A stretch of 64,000 nt of DNA from an uncultured Bacteroides sp. (GCF_963677945.1 NZ_OY782578.1:124001-188000), one strand, 5' to 3'. Shown: positions 19,038 through 28,675, counted from the first letter of the stretch. The notes: generated by a model from the letters alone, not told the origin. Numbers and translations: made by a program.

Positions 19038-21020
19038 ATGAAAAAGATTCTTAGTAACATAGCCACTATTTGTCTTCTGCTTTCACTACTTCAATCGTGT
19101 GGATGGGAAGGCAGCATTAAAAAAGGTGATGAAAGTTATGCCTTAGGTGAATATTATGATGCAGCTAAGTTTTACAAAAAAGCTTATACTAATATACCTG
19201 CAAAAGAACGGAAGAAAAAGGGAGAGATAGCATACAAAATGGCAGATTGCTATCGGCTCACAAATTATTCAGTTCGTGCCAAAGCTGCATACATGAATGC
19301 CATTCGTTACAAATACCATGATAGTATTGCTTTATTTTATCTGGCAGAATTACAAAAGGAAACAGGAGATTATAAGTCTGCAATTAAAAGTTATGAGCAA
19401 TTTCTATCTTATAAACCCAGAAATATACTTGCAAAGAACGGTTTAATATCCTGCAAACTCGCTCCTGAATGGAAAAAGAATCCTACGCGATACATCGTGA
19501 AAAAGTTTCCGTTTTTCCTCTCCAACCGCAGTGAATACTCACCAATGTATGCCGGTAAAGATATAGACCAGATATATTTCACTTCTACCCGAGATAAGGC
19601 TAAAGGAAATAACCTGAATGGAATTACAGGAATGAAAAGCGCTGATATCTTTATGGCTAAAAAAAATGAGAAAGGAAACTGGTTACCACCTGAAAGACTT
19701 GAATCGGAAGTTAATACTGAATTTGAGGATGGCGCATGTTCATTCACTGCAGACGGAAAAACAATGTACTTTACCCGCTGCCGAATTGATGCAAACTCAC
19801 CTGTCTCTGCAGAGATTTACGTATCACAACGTACCGGCGCTAACTGGGGGGCTCCGCAAAAATGCATTATAACAAAAGATACTTTATCATCTTTGGCTCA
19901 TCCGGCAATTTCTCCCGACAATCATTATCTCTATTTTTCGTCCGACATGCCTGGAGGATATGGCGGTAAAGACATTTGGAGAGTACCAGTTTCTAATTCC
20001 GGGTTCGGAGCAGTAGAAAATCTTGGAGATGTAATTAATACTCCCGGTGATGAAATGTTCCCGACTATAAAAGATAACGGCGATTTATACTTTTCATCAG
20101 ACGGGCATCCGGGAATGGGTGGCTTAGATCTCTATCAGGCTCAGCAAGATAGTTTGGGGAACTGGAAGGTTGAAAATTTAAAGTCACCAATGAATTCAGA
20201 AAGTGATGATTTCGGCATGACTTTTGAGTCCGGACTTCAACGAGGCTTTTTCAGTTCTAACCGTAAAGATGCACGCGGATGGGATCACATTTACACATTC
20301 GAATTACCTGAGATAGCGCATACTGTCACCGGATGGGTATATGATAAAGAAGGAGATGCTCTGCCCGAAGCAACTGTCAGCATTGTGGGACAAGATGGAA
20401 CAAATCTGAGAGTTAGTGTAAAAGGAGATGGTTCTTTTACACAAAAGCTGGAGCGAGGACAAAGTTACGTAATGCTGGCCAACTGTCGTGGCTATTTAAA
20501 TTGTAAGCAAGAACTTATAACAGATTCCGTAAATGAAAGTAAAAACTATGAATTAGAATTTCCTTTGGCTTCCATAACTCGTCCGGTGCTAATAGATAAC
20601 ATCTTTTACGAATTTGATAAGGCAACCTTAACTGCCGAATCAACTGAAGCACTGCATGATTTAATCAAGATGCTAAATGATAACCCTAATATAACAATTG
20701 AACTTAATGCTCATTGTGACTATTTTGGGAATGATAGTTACAATGAAGGGCTTTCTCAACGTAGAGCCGAAGCTGTTGTTAGATTTCTGGTAGCAGGAGG
20801 TATTGATATAAAACGGCTTACAGCAAAAGGATATGGAGAGTTACAACCAAAAATAATTAATAAGCGTATTGCAAAAAAACACCAGTTCCTAAAAGAAGGT
20901 GATGTACTCACTGAAGATTTTATACTTAAACTTTCCACAGAACAGCAAGAAATCTGCAATGCAATAAACAGACGTACAGAATTCAAAGTAGTTAGAACGA
21001 CTTATAAGCTATACAAATAA
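19038..21020 (+). CDS. PorE-like OmpA family lipoprotein (TPR, beta-propeller, CRD, OmpA)
   Basis: This 660-residue protein starts with a lipoprotein signal (lipobox LQSC, Cys about residue 21). Tetratricopeptide repeats follow (about residues 30-135), then a PD40-type beta-propeller (about 160-425, with repeats such as YFTSTRDKAKG and YFSSDMPGGYGGKD), a carboxypeptidase-regulatory-like domain (about 430-510), and a C-terminal OmpA peptidoglycan-binding domain with LSQRRAEAVVRFL. This domain order is that of PorE of the Porphyromonas type IX secretion system. It probably anchors an outer-membrane complex to peptidoglycan. Most T9SS genes are not in the window, so a secretion role is only inferred. 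Confidence 0.85.
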   Translation: MKKILSNIATICLLLSLLQSCGWEGSIKKGDESYALGEYYDAAKFYKKAYTNIPAKERKKKGEIAYKMADCYRLTNYSVRAKAAYMNAIRYKYHDSIALFYLAELQKETGDYKSAIKSYEQFLSYKPRNILAKNGLISCKLAPEWKKNPTRYIVKKFPFFLSNRSEYSPMYAGKDIDQIYFTSTRDKAKGNNLNGITGMKSADIFMAKKNEKGNWLPPERLESEVNTEFEDGACSFTADGKTMYFTRCRIDANSPVSAEIYVSQRTGANWGAPQKCIITKDTLSSLAHPAISPDNHYLYFSSDMPGGYGGKDIWRVPVSNSGFGAVENLGDVINTPGDEMFPTIKDNGDLYFSSDGHPGMGGLDLYQAQQDSLGNWKVENLKSPMNSESDDFGMTFESGLQRGFFSSNRKDARGWDHIYTFELPEIAHTVTGWVYDKEGDALPEATVSIVGQDGTNLRVSVKGDGSFTQKLERGQSYVMLANCRGYLNCKQELITDSVNESKNYELEFPLASITRPVLIDNIFYEFDKATLTAESTEALHDLIKMLNDNPNITIELNAHCDYFGNDSYNEGLSQRRAEAVVRFLVAGGIDIKRLTAKGYGELQPKIINKRIAKKHQFLKEGDVLTEDFILKLSTEQQEICNAINRRTEFKVVRTTYKLYK

Positions 21021-21021
21021 A

Positions 21022-21057
21022 AAATCATTCTCCGGAACTCTTACCAAAGAATGATTT
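21022..21057. terminator. Bidirectional terminator
   Basis: AAATCATTCT (21022-21031) and AGAATGATTT (21048-21057) form a perfect 10-bp stem with A and T tails on both sides, directly after the PorE-like gene and before the end of the convergent pstS gene. Confidence 0.82.
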
Positions 21058-21086
21058 TTTTGAAAATAATATAGAGAATAAAAATC

Positions 21087-21893
21087 TTATTTTAAAGAAA
21101 TATATCCAACCTTATCTACAAGATCCTGACCCTGAGCTGATTCTACAAAATTAATAAATGGAGTTAACTTGGCAGCATTCTTCTTGTCATAGTAGAAGAA
21201 TAATGGACGGACAATTGGATATGTTTTATTCTTAGCTGTTGCTACAGATGGAGCAACGAAATTTTTACCATCATAAGAAACCTTGATTGCTTTCACATCA
21301 TTCTCCAAATAAGCTAATCCAACGTAACCAATTGCTCCTTTAGTCTGACTTACAGATTGAATGATTGCTCCTGTTGCAGGCATAGAAAGAATATTCTTCT
21401 TGTAATTCTTATTTTTCAATACATGTTCTTTAAAGAATTCATAAGTACCAGAACTTGTTTCTCTTGAGTAAGCAACAATAGCAAGGTCTGCACCACCAAC
21501 TTGTTTCCAGTTAGTAATTTTACCAGTAAAGATATCTTCCAATTGTTGGCGAGTTAATTCACTTACTTTATTTCCAGGATTAACAACTACAGCCAGAGCA
21601 TCGAAAGCAATGATCTTTTCAACAGGAGATTTACCAGCCTGCTGGAATTTTACCTTCTCATCAAACTTAATTTTACGAGATGCCGAAGCTATATCTGTTG
21701 TTCCGGCAAGCAAAGCTGCTATACCTACTCCACTACCGCCACCTGTTACTGTTACATTTCCACCTTTTTTATTAAATGCTTCTGCCTCTTTCTGAGCCAA
21801 TGGCAACACTGTATCACTACCTTTCACACGTTGAGCAAATGATCCCTGAGCTATACTGCAAATTAATGCTATTGCTAAAATAATCTTTTTCAT
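21087..21893 (-). CDS. pstS: PstS-type phosphate-binding protein
   Basis: This 268-residue periplasmic solute-binding protein has a clear signal peptide (MKKIILAIALICSIAQGSFA). The phosphate-binding loops GSDTVLPLAQ, TGGGSGVGIAALLAGTTDIA (residues about 50-70) and YSRETSSGTYEFF are present. It belongs to the short PstS class and binds inorganic phosphate for an ABC importer whose membrane and ATPase genes are not in the window. It follows the porin gene by 29 bases on the same strand, so porin and binding protein probably form a phosphate-uptake operon. No PHO box could be identified. Confidence 0.88.
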   Translation of the reverse strand: MKKIILAIALICSIAQGSFAQRVKGSDTVLPLAQKEAEAFNKKGGNVTVTGGGSGVGIAALLAGTTDIASASRKIKFDEKVKFQQAGKSPVEKIIAFDALAVVVNPGNKVSELTRQQLEDIFTGKITNWKQVGGADLAIVAYSRETSSGTYEFFKEHVLKNKNYKKNILSMPATGAIIQSVSQTKGAIGYVGLAYLENDVKAIKVSYDGKNFVAPSVATAKNKTYPIVRPLFFYYDKKNAAKLTPFINFVESAQGQDLVDKVGYISLK

Positions 21894-21922
21894 CTTTATT
21901 TTTTTTATTAAAGTGTTATCTA

Positions 21923-23188
21923 TTAAAATTTATATTGTAATCTTAATGTGAAGATATTGTCTTTCAAGTCTGAATTATATCCGGTAAGGTTTTTAGATTT
22001 TTCATTAAAGGCCATATCATAATATGCCATCAACCTGAAGTTATTGTTCATTCTATAAAGATAACCTATACCAATATTGTGTTTTGCAATATCGCCTTTA
22101 CCTGTACCACCAAGACCAACTTCATCACCTGATAATTTTGTATTAGGATCGTAAGAATCATATCGTACAACTAAAGAGTGTTTTGTTTGTCCCAAGTCCT
22201 GAATCAAATAAATATTATATCCCATAAAGTTACGACGATAAGTGTCGGTTGTAGGTAGAGAAGAAGCATTAGGACTCTTTGAATCACCTAGCGTACCAGG
22301 TTGATTTCCAGTCATCATTTCAGCACGTAAAGTTGTCATACCAGCACCAGTTGATAAAAGTAATTGTCCATCAAGACCATAATAAGTACGATCTGAATAA
22401 TCGCCAACTTTAGCATTATTTACTTTCACAAATTGTTTTCCAGACATTTCATACACATTGGCAGTTCCCTGGTATGTACCTCCTAAATATAAAGAAGCGC
22501 CCAATCCGTATTGCATATTCTCATAAGACTTTTTATATGAAAGGTGAGAAATCCAGTCTTTTCGGTTGTGAATATCTTGTTTCATTCCATTACCCGCAAA
22601 TAATCCTGTTTCAAGTTTAAAAGGATTCAAAGCATGATCTTTTGGAGCCTGAAAGGTTAACATACCTCCTAAATCGACTTCATTTGGGAAAAGGATATTA
22701 CAAGCTGTACTTCTTTCGGGAGTTTCAAGAGAACTTGATGAATAAGGAATTTCATATCCAAATGGTCTGTTAGCTATACCAGCCTGAAGTGATACCCATT
22801 TAGTCCATGGTTCAGTTACAGTAAAATATAACTCCTTTACTTCTACTGCTTTCTCTGTCATTTCAAACTGAGCTACCGCAGTATTAGAAGCGCCCTCAAA
22901 TAGATCGGAATAAGTAAATTTCAGACGACCACGACGTAAACCTATACGTGTATAATTATCTTCCGTACTTGTTTTTGCAGTTCCTACTTTTAAACTTGCA
23001 TCTTTCTGACCAAACTGTAAATCGCTCTGAATATAACCAGATATCTTTAATTTATTTAAGTTATCAACAAGCGAACTTATTCGTTCAGTCTCTGCCTGCG
23101 TTTTTTCGAGCGGTGTTAATTCAACTTCCTGAGCCAGCACTGACACTGTTGAAAGACATAAAAGAGAGCCTACTAAAATTTTTTTCAT
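21923..23188 (-). CDS. Phosphate-selective-porin-like outer-membrane protein (OprP/OprO type)
   Basis: This 421-residue protein has a signal peptide ending in SVLAQ, a short coiled region (about residues 25-47) and then a beta-barrel built of amphipathic strands ending in an aromatic C-terminus (TLRLQYKF). The strand ISGYIQSDLQFG near residue 50 and LRRGRLKFTYSD match the OprO/OprP porin family. The pstS gene lies 29 bases downstream, which supports a role in phosphate uptake. Specificity for orthophosphate or polyphosphate cannot be judged. Confidence 0.85.
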   Translation of the reverse strand: MKKILVGSLLCLSTVSVLAQEVELTPLEKTQAETERISSLVDNLNKLKISGYIQSDLQFGQKDASLKVGTAKTSTEDNYTRIGLRRGRLKFTYSDLFEGASNTAVAQFEMTEKAVEVKELYFTVTEPWTKWVSLQAGIANRPFGYEIPYSSSSLETPERSTACNILFPNEVDLGGMLTFQAPKDHALNPFKLETGLFAGNGMKQDIHNRKDWISHLSYKKSYENMQYGLGASLYLGGTYQGTANVYEMSGKQFVKVNNAKVGDYSDRTYYGLDGQLLLSTGAGMTTLRAEMMTGNQPGTLGDSKSPNASSLPTTDTYRRNFMGYNIYLIQDLGQTKHSLVVRYDSYDPNTKLSGDEVGLGGTGKGDIAKHNIGIGYLYRMNNNFRLMAYYDMAFNEKSKNLTGYNSDLKDNIFTLRLQYKF

Positions 23189-23383
23189 AACTAAGTGTTT
23201 TTATTGTTATTTTGACACTGCAAAGTAAGGCCTGAAATATTTCATTATCATTTCGCATCAATTACATTGTAAAGTCATTATTATTACTATGATATTACAA
23301 TAGTTAAGAAGCTGTATACCAAGCTATACCCTACTAGATATCAAGCAATTAAATCATTATTTCCAAGTTGGAAAGATTTTATT

Positions 23384-23391
23384 TATCTTTG
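23384..23391 (+). promoter_or_regulatory. Promoter -7 box for the EamA gene
   Basis: TATCTTTG matches TAnnTTTG. It lies inside the longest possible reading frame (TTG at 23368), which rules out that start. Confidence 0.5.
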
Positions 23392-23433
23392 CAAATGATG
23401 GGTAAGCCTATCAAAAAAATAAATTATAAGAGT

Positions 23434-24354
23434 ATGAGCATCATCATAAACAAACAGGGAAACAATAGTGTTTACCATATCATGGCTTTATTTACGGTAA
23501 TAATCTGGGGAACTACATTTATATCAACCAAAGTTCTCATTAAGCAAGGGCTCTCTCCCGAAGATATTCTTTTCTATCGTTTCTTAATTGCATATATCTG
23601 TATCTGGACAATTTGTCCACGTAAACTCTTTGCAAACACTTTGAAAGATGAGCTTTTATTTATTGCAACAGGTTTGTGCGGAGGCTCACTCTATTTTATT
23701 GCCGAAAACAGAGCACTAGGAATAACTTTAGCTTCCAATGTATCGTTAATAGTATGTACTGCTTCCATCTTTACAGCAATTCTATCACATCTATTCATCA
23801 AAGGTGAAAGATTTAAGAAAAATCTTATATCCGGTTCTTTTATAGCTTTGGCAGGTGTAGCCTTTGTTGTCTTTAATGGTAGCTTTATTCTGAAAATTAA
23901 CCCGGCTGGAGATCTTCTAACAATCACCGCTGCATTAATGTGGGCTTTTTACAGCATAATTTTAAAAAGACTGGATAAGAAATACTCTACTTTACTAATT
24001 ACTCGAAAAGTTTTCTTTTACGGAATAATAACTTTACTGCCTACTTTTCTCATTTCACCACTAACAACAGATACTCATATACTTTTTCAACCAACTGTTT
24101 TAGGGAATTTCATTTTTCTTGGAGTAGTAGCTTCCATGCTCTGTTACATATTATGGAATTTGTGTATCAAACATTTAGGAGCTGTGCGTACTACAAATTA
24201 CGTATATATAGTTCCGTTAGTTACTCTTATTACTTCTTCCATAATTTTAAACGAAACAATCACACCATTTGCTATTACTGGAGCATTACTTATCCTAAGC
24301 GGAGTATATATAGCAGAAAAAGGGATCCCCTGGTTCAAAAAGATTGCATCCTGA
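23434..24354 (+). CDS. EamA/DMT family transporter
   Basis: This 306-residue integral membrane protein has ten hydrophobic helices in two EamA repeats. The first begins ALFTVIIWGTTFISTKVLI and the second near AALMWAFYSIILKR (about residue 167). The start at 23434 (MSIIINKQ) is preferred because a promoter box at 23384-23391 excludes the upstream TTG; Met codons at 23395 and 23398 remain possible. Members export amino acids, metabolites or drugs; the substrate here is unknown. It stands alone before thyA. Confidence 0.82.
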   Translation: MSIIINKQGNNSVYHIMALFTVIIWGTTFISTKVLIKQGLSPEDILFYRFLIAYICIWTICPRKLFANTLKDELLFIATGLCGGSLYFIAENRALGITLASNVSLIVCTASIFTAILSHLFIKGERFKKNLISGSFIALAGVAFVVFNGSFILKINPAGDLLTITAALMWAFYSIILKRLDKKYSTLLITRKVFFYGIITLLPTFLISPLTTDTHILFQPTVLGNFIFLGVVASMLCYILWNLCIKHLGAVRTTNYVYIVPLVTLITSSIILNETITPFAITGALLILSGVYIAEKGIPWFKKIAS

Positions 24355-24432
24355 TAAGAGCATGCGCAAGGAAAGGTTTATTCATTGAATCTATTTCAGC
24401 TATAATTCTTTCACCAAAAGAACTTTTTTGAT

Positions 24433-24440
24433 TAAGTTTG
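24433..24440 (+). promoter_or_regulatory. Promoter -7 box for thyA
   Basis: TAAGTTTG matches TAnnTTTG and lies 20 bases upstream of the ATG at 24461. It overlaps the frame of a longer TTG-initiated reading (24428), so the shorter start is correct. Confidence 0.5.
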
Positions 24441-24460
24441 CATTCAAAATAAAAACACCA

Positions 24461-25255
24461 ATGAAACAATATTTGGATTTACTCGACAGAGTCATGAAAG
24501 AGGGTACCCGAAAAAATGATCGTACGGGAACCGGAACTATTAGTGTATTCGGACATCAGATGCGTTTTAATATGGACGATGGCTTTCCATGCTTAACAAC
24601 CAAAAAGCTTCATCTGAAATCGATTATCCATGAACTTCTTTGGTTTCTACAAGGAGATACAAATATTAAATATCTTCAGGACAATGGTGTAAGAATCTGG
24701 AACGAATGGGCTGACGAGAATGGTGAGTTGGGACATATATATGGTTATCAATGGCGTTCGTGGCCTGATTATAAAGGAGGACATATTGACCAGATTAAAG
24801 AAATTGTGGAAACTATCAAAAACAATCCAGACTCTCGCCGTATGCTTGTTAGTGCATGGAATGTTGCAGATATTGATAGCATGAAGCTTCCTCCTTGCCA
24901 TATTTTATTTCAGTTTTACGTAGCCGACGGAAGATTAAGTTTACAACTTTATCAACGTAGCGCTGATATATTCTTAGGAGTTCCATTTAATATAGCATCC
25001 TATGCTTTATTGCTTCAGATGATGGCACAGGTTACGGGACTTAAAGCCGGTGATTTCATTCATACCCTTGGAGATGCACATATCTATGTAAATCACCTCG
25101 AACAAGTGCAGCTTCAACTTTCAAGAGAACCTCGCCCGCTTCCTAAAATGAAAATTAATCCAGATGTGAAAGATATATTCAGTTTCAAATTCGAAGATTT
25201 TGAGCTTACCGACTATAATCCACATCCTCATATTAAAGGTATAGTATCTGTATAA
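24461..25255 (+). CDS. thyA: Thymidylate synthase
   Basis: This 264-residue enzyme has the same length as E. coli ThyA. It methylates dUMP to dTMP with methylenetetrahydrofolate and leaves dihydrofolate. The catalytic Cys146 lies in [12 protein letters not shown], the phosphate-binding RTGTGT is near residue 21, and [20 protein letters not shown]-type residues (about 175-190) are conserved. I chose the start at 24461 (MKQYLDLL). folA starts 11 bases after the stop, so dihydrofolate is recycled by the next gene product. Confidence 0.97.
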   Translation: MKQYLDLLDRVMKEGTRKNDRTGTGTISVFGHQMRFNMDDGFPCLTTKKLHLKSIIHELLWFLQGDTNIKYLQDNGVRIWNEWADENGELGHIYGYQWRSWPDYKGGHIDQIKEIVETIKNNPDSRRMLVSAWNVADIDSMKLPPCHILFQFYVADGRLSLQLYQRSADIFLGVPFNIASYALLLQMMAQVTGLKAGDFIHTLGDAHIYVNHLEQVQLQLSREPRPLPKMKINPDVKDIFSFKFEDFELTDYNPHPHIKGIVSV

Positions 25256-25266
25256 AAGAAAACCGT

Positions 25267-25761
25267 ATGACTAAAGTCTCAATTATTGTTGCAGCATCAC
25301 TTAATAATGCTATTGGCCGGGGTAATCAACTTATATACAGAGTCCCTAATGATATGAAACGTTTTAAAGAACTAACAACGGGGCATACCATTATTATGGG
25401 CAGGAAAACTTTTGAATCCTTACCAAAGGGGGCTTTGCCAAACAGGCGAAACCTGGTTCTTTCTACAAATCCTAATGCAGAATTTACCGGAGCAGAACGG
25501 TTTTCATCGTTAGATGAAGCTATTGCAGCCTGCAAAGATGAAAAAGAAGTATTTATTATAGGAGGAGATAGTGTATATAAACAGGCAATGCCTAAGGCAG
25601 ACGCTATTTATCTGACATTAGTTGAAGACATGACTAAAGATGCAGATGCATTTTTCCCTGAAATTAAAAGCGAAGAATGGAAAGAAACGGGCAGAGAGCC
25701 TCATTCCATTGATGAGAAACACCACTACCCGTATACTTTTATTAATTATGAAAGGCGTTGA
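25267..25761 (+). CDS. folA: Dihydrofolate reductase
   Basis: This 164-residue enzyme reduces dihydrofolate to tetrahydrofolate with NADPH. The N-terminal SIIVAASLNNAIGRGNQL, the substrate site VPNDMKRFKELT with the conserved acidic residue, GRKTFESLP and the cofactor-site IIGGDSVYKQ are all present. It is coupled to thyA with an 11-base gap. Its last 16 bases overlap the end of the convergent Lrp-type gene. Confidence 0.96.
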   Translation: MTKVSIIVAASLNNAIGRGNQLIYRVPNDMKRFKELTTGHTIIMGRKTFESLPKGALPNRRNLVLSTNPNAEFTGAERFSSLDEAIAACKDEKEVFIIGGDSVYKQAMPKADAIYLTLVEDMTKDADAFFPEIKSEEWKETGREPHSIDEKHHYPYTFINYERR

Positions 25762-26243
25762 ATACCTTCTTCATCATCTTCATCATCCAGGATTGGCATC
25801 TGACGTTTAATGGCTTCGTGGAAGGAAATCAGTGTTTCTGTGCGCGCCAAGCCAAGTGGCTGAAGTTTATCATGAATAACACTTAGTAAATGGTGATTAT
25901 TCTTTGCATAAATCTTAATAAACATATCATACTGGCCGGTAGTAAAATGGCATTCCACAACCTCTGGTATATCTTCCAAGGCTTTTCTTACCGCCTCAAA
26001 GCTAGATGGATCTTTTAAGTAAAGTCCAATATATGCACAAGTTTCATAGCCAATTTTCTCCGGATCAATCACATATTCAGATCCTTTCAATATACCTAAA
26101 TTGGTTAGTTTTTGTATGCGTTGATGAATTGCTGCTCCAGAAACATTACATGCGCGTGCCACTTCCAGGAAAGGAATTCTAGCATTATCTGCTATCAGTC
26201 TAAGAATTTCTTTATCCAAACGATCTAATTGATGATATCCCAT
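25746..26243 (-). CDS. Lrp/AsnC family transcriptional regulator
   Basis: This 165-residue protein has an N-terminal winged HTH (LDKEILRLIADNARIPFLEV, then ACNVSGAAIHQRIQKL, residues 7-48) and a C-terminal RAM ligand-binding domain (about residues 68-150, with CAYIGLYL and GQYDMFIKIYA). The family forms octamers and responds to amino acids. The 3' end overlaps folA by 16 bases. A perfect 14-bp inverted repeat at 26273-26303 overlaps its promoter box, which suggests autoregulation. The acidic tail (DDEDDEEG) is unusual but simple. Confidence 0.92.
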   Translation of the reverse strand: MGYHQLDRLDKEILRLIADNARIPFLEVARACNVSGAAIHQRIQKLTNLGILKGSEYVIDPEKIGYETCAYIGLYLKDPSSFEAVRKALEDIPEVVECHFTTGQYDMFIKIYAKNNHHLLSVIHDKLQPLGLARTETLISFHEAIKRQMPILDDEDDEEGIQRLS

Positions 26244-26267
26244 ATTTTTATTTTATAATTACGAATG

Positions 26268-26303
26268 CAAAGTTACGTATTTTTTTAGCAAAAAAATACG
26301 TAA
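26268..26303 (-). promoter_or_regulatory. Promoter box with 14-bp palindrome, candidate Lrp-type operator
   Basis: The minus-strand -7 box TAACTTTG (26275-26268) overlaps a perfect inverted repeat: TTACGTATTTTTTT at 26273-26286 and its exact complement at 26290-26303, with a 3-base centre. Lrp-type proteins bind A/T-rich palindromes, and this one is correctly placed to repress its own gene. It is 89 bases from the divergent M64 promoter box. Confidence 0.6.
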
Positions 26304-26391
26304 ACTATCACTTTTATTCTTAAAAAAATTATAATTTCAAACTTACATTAATTCTACAGTTTAGTTTTTCTCTTCTTACTCTAAAATTTCT

Positions 26392-26399
26392 TAACTTTG
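26392..26399 (+). promoter_or_regulatory. Promoter -7 box for the M64 peptidase gene
   Basis: TAACTTTG matches TAnnTTTG, 18 bases before the ATG at 26418. It overlaps an upstream TTG start at 26397, which is therefore rejected. Confidence 0.55.
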
Positions 26400-26417
26400 T
26401 GTCAAATAAATGTTTAT

Positions 26418-27662
26418 ATGAAAAAAAATATTCTACTATTTACACTTTGTTGTTTCTTGTGCATGTCTTCATATGCTCAATCATTCAGCGATTATTTTAT
26501 AGATAAAACTCTACGTATTGATTATATATTTTCAGGTACTGCTAATCAGCAGGAAATCTCTGTAGAGAATTTATCTCAGTTACCTACCTGGGCTGGAAGA
26601 CGTCATCATTTATCAGAAGTTCCATTAGATGGTAACGGACAAATTACAGTAAAAGATTTAAAATCGGGAAATTGCATATATAAGACATCATTCAGTACAC
26701 TTTTTCAGGAATGGTTAGACACGGATGAAGCCAAAAGTGTTTCTCGCGGATTCGAAAACACTTATCTGGTGCCTTACCCAAAACAGCCGGTAGAAATAAG
26801 CATTTCTTTCAGAGATAAAAAAGGCAATTACAATACTTTACTTAAGCATATTGTAAAACCAGATGATATTCTGATTAGAAAACAAGGAAATACTCATATT
26901 ACTCCTTATGTATATCTACAAAAAAGTGGAACTCCGGAAAATTGTATTGATGTGGCTATTATGGCCGAAGGTTATACAAAAGAGGAAATGGGGTTATTTA
27001 TTAAAGATGCAAAAATAGCTTGCGAAGCACTGTTCAGCCACGAACCTTTCCGCTCCATGAAAAATAGATTTAATATCGTTGCTGTTGAAAGTCCTTCAAA
27101 GGACAGTGGCGTAAGTGCACCAAAAAATGGAATCTGGAAGAATACGGCTTTCAGTTCTCACTTCGACAGTTTTTATTCTGACAGATATCTAACCAGCAGC
27201 AACATCACAGACATTCATAATTCTCTGTCAGGAATTCCTTATGAACATATTATTATCTTAGCAAATACAGAACAATATGGTGGCGGAGGAATTTACAACT
27301 CCTTTACTCTAACTACTGCTCACCACAAACATTTCCGTCCGGTAGTGGTACACGAGTTCGGGCATAGCTTTGCCGGTTTGGGAGATGAATATTATTATGA
27401 CGAAGATTTATTTAATGGTGTATATCCATTTGATGTTGAGCCTTGGGAGCAAAACATTACCACCAAAGTTAACTTCCCTGCCAAATGGAAAGATATGGTT
27501 GATAATGGAACAGCGAAACTGATAGAAGGAGGAGGTTATTCATCTAAAGGAATTTATCGCGGTGCAGAAGATTGCAGGATGAAGACAAATACATGCGAAG
27601 GTTTCTGCCCCGTTTGTAAAAGAGCAATAAAGAGACTAATTGATTTCTATACGCAGCCTTAG
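26418..27662 (+). CDS. Secreted M64 family metallopeptidase (IgA-peptidase family)
   Basis: This 414-residue protein has a signal peptide (ILLFTLCCFLCMSSYAQ). An N-terminal beta-rich domain (about residues 25-150) precedes the zinc peptidase domain. The domain holds DVAIMAEGYTKEEM (about residue 180) and the zinc motif HEFGHSFAGLGDEYY (about residue 310), followed by a Cys-containing tail (CRMKTNTCEGFCPVC). The family is named after an IgA protease of Clostridium ramosum, but Bacteroides members have diverse or unknown substrates. The start at 26418 follows from the promoter box. Confidence 0.9.
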   Translation: MKKNILLFTLCCFLCMSSYAQSFSDYFIDKTLRIDYIFSGTANQQEISVENLSQLPTWAGRRHHLSEVPLDGNGQITVKDLKSGNCIYKTSFSTLFQEWLDTDEAKSVSRGFENTYLVPYPKQPVEISISFRDKKGNYNTLLKHIVKPDDILIRKQGNTHITPYVYLQKSGTPENCIDVAIMAEGYTKEEMGLFIKDAKIACEALFSHEPFRSMKNRFNIVAVESPSKDSGVSAPKNGIWKNTAFSSHFDSFYSDRYLTSSNITDIHNSLSGIPYEHIIILANTEQYGGGGIYNSFTLTTAHHKHFRPVVVHEFGHSFAGLGDEYYYDEDLFNGVYPFDVEPWEQNITTKVNFPAKWKDMVDNGTAKLIEGGGYSSKGIYRGAEDCRMKTNTCEGFCPVCKRAIKRLIDFYTQP

Positions 27663-27672
27663 ATTTTTGTTT

Positions 27673-28209
27673 ATGATTTCAATACAACATATTCATACAA
27701 CCGACAAGGAATATTATTGTTTTGTAGAGAATCTCTTCACGAAAGCTTTTCCCAAAAATGAACGGAGAGATATTACTTTGCAACGGGAGTATACTGACGG
27801 TAACAAGCTTTTTTATAATAACATCCTACTGGCTGAGAATGAGCCGGTAGGATTTATTTCTTACTGGAATTTGGGCAAGTTCTTTTATATAGAACACTTT
27901 GCCATTCATGAAACTAGAAGAAACCACAAGTATGGTCAGCAGGCACTTTGCGCACTGGAGAATCTATTAAAGGGTCCAATTATTCTGGAAGTTGAACTCC
28001 CTGAGGATGAAATAAGCAAACGCCGTATAAACTTTTACCAACGTCAGGGATTTCAGTTATGGGAAAATGAATATATGCAACCTCCTTACAGAAAAGAAGA
28101 CAATTACCTTCCAATGAAACTGATGGCAAAAGGAGAACTAGATAGCCAGACAGACTTTGAGCTTATTAAAAAGACTTTATATAAAGAAGTTTATCAGATA
28201 GAATTATAA
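27673..28209 (+). CDS. GNAT family N-acetyltransferase
   Basis: This 178-residue protein has the GNAT fold: the NPVGFISYWN-like strand is seen as EPVGFISYWNLG (about residue 57), then FYIEHFAIHETRRNHKYGQQAL is the acetyl-CoA-binding region (about residues 70-92), and NFYQRQGFQ is the C-terminal motif. I chose the start at 27673 because the longer reading begins with TTG inside the M64 gene. It lies 10 bases after the peptidase gene, probably co-transcribed. The acceptor is unknown. Confidence 0.85.
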   Translation: MISIQHIHTTDKEYYCFVENLFTKAFPKNERRDITLQREYTDGNKLFYNNILLAENEPVGFISYWNLGKFFYIEHFAIHETRRNHKYGQQALCALENLLKGPIILEVELPEDEISKRRINFYQRQGFQLWENEYMQPPYRKEDNYLPMKLMAKGELDSQTDFELIKKTLYKEVYQIEL

Positions 28210-28219
28210 ATAAAAGAAG

Positions 28220-28675
28220 TTACTCCGGACGAGCTGAATAAAAAATATTCAGCACATTTGCTCTACGCAAGGCCTGCTTTACATCTGAAACAATTCCCAT
28301 TGGAGTATCTTTATCAATCTTCAGTTTCACCATTAATAAAGAAGACTCATTAGCTTTGATTGCAGCTTGCTTTTGTTTCATGTAATATTCCACCTGAGCC
28401 ACCGTCATCACCTGATTATTTAATTGAATGCGGTAGGATGATCTTACTTTTCCCTTTGGCCTACCTATATATATAGTAGTAACAATAGCCCTTTTTCCTA
28501 ATGCTGATAATTCGGTTGCCTGCGGAGCATCAACCACCCCAACCACTACCTTATCCTTTCTAATACTGGTGAGCATTATAAAAAAGAAAAGCAGAATAAG
28601 GAAAATTGTAGGTAAAGCTATTGCGTTTATTCTTGGAATTTCCAGTTTTTCACGGGATACGAATCTTCTTTTCAT
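28220..28675 (-). CDS. exbD: ExbD-type biopolymer transport protein, second copy
   Basis: This 151-residue protein has one N-terminal transmembrane helix (AIALPTIFLILLFFFIMLTS, residues about 18-37) and a periplasmic domain, as in ExbD/TolR. It forms part of the ExbB-ExbD proton-driven motor that energises TonB. Its start overlaps the end of the preceding exbD-like gene by 4 bases. It is the last gene of the operon. Confidence 0.88.
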   Translation of the reverse strand: MKRRFVSREKLEIPRINAIALPTIFLILLFFFIMLTSIRKDKVVVGVVDAPQATELSALGKRAIVTTIYIGRPKGKVRSSYRIQLNNQVMTVAQVEYYMKQKQAAIKANESSLLMVKLKIDKDTPMGIVSDVKQALRRANVLNIFYSARPE

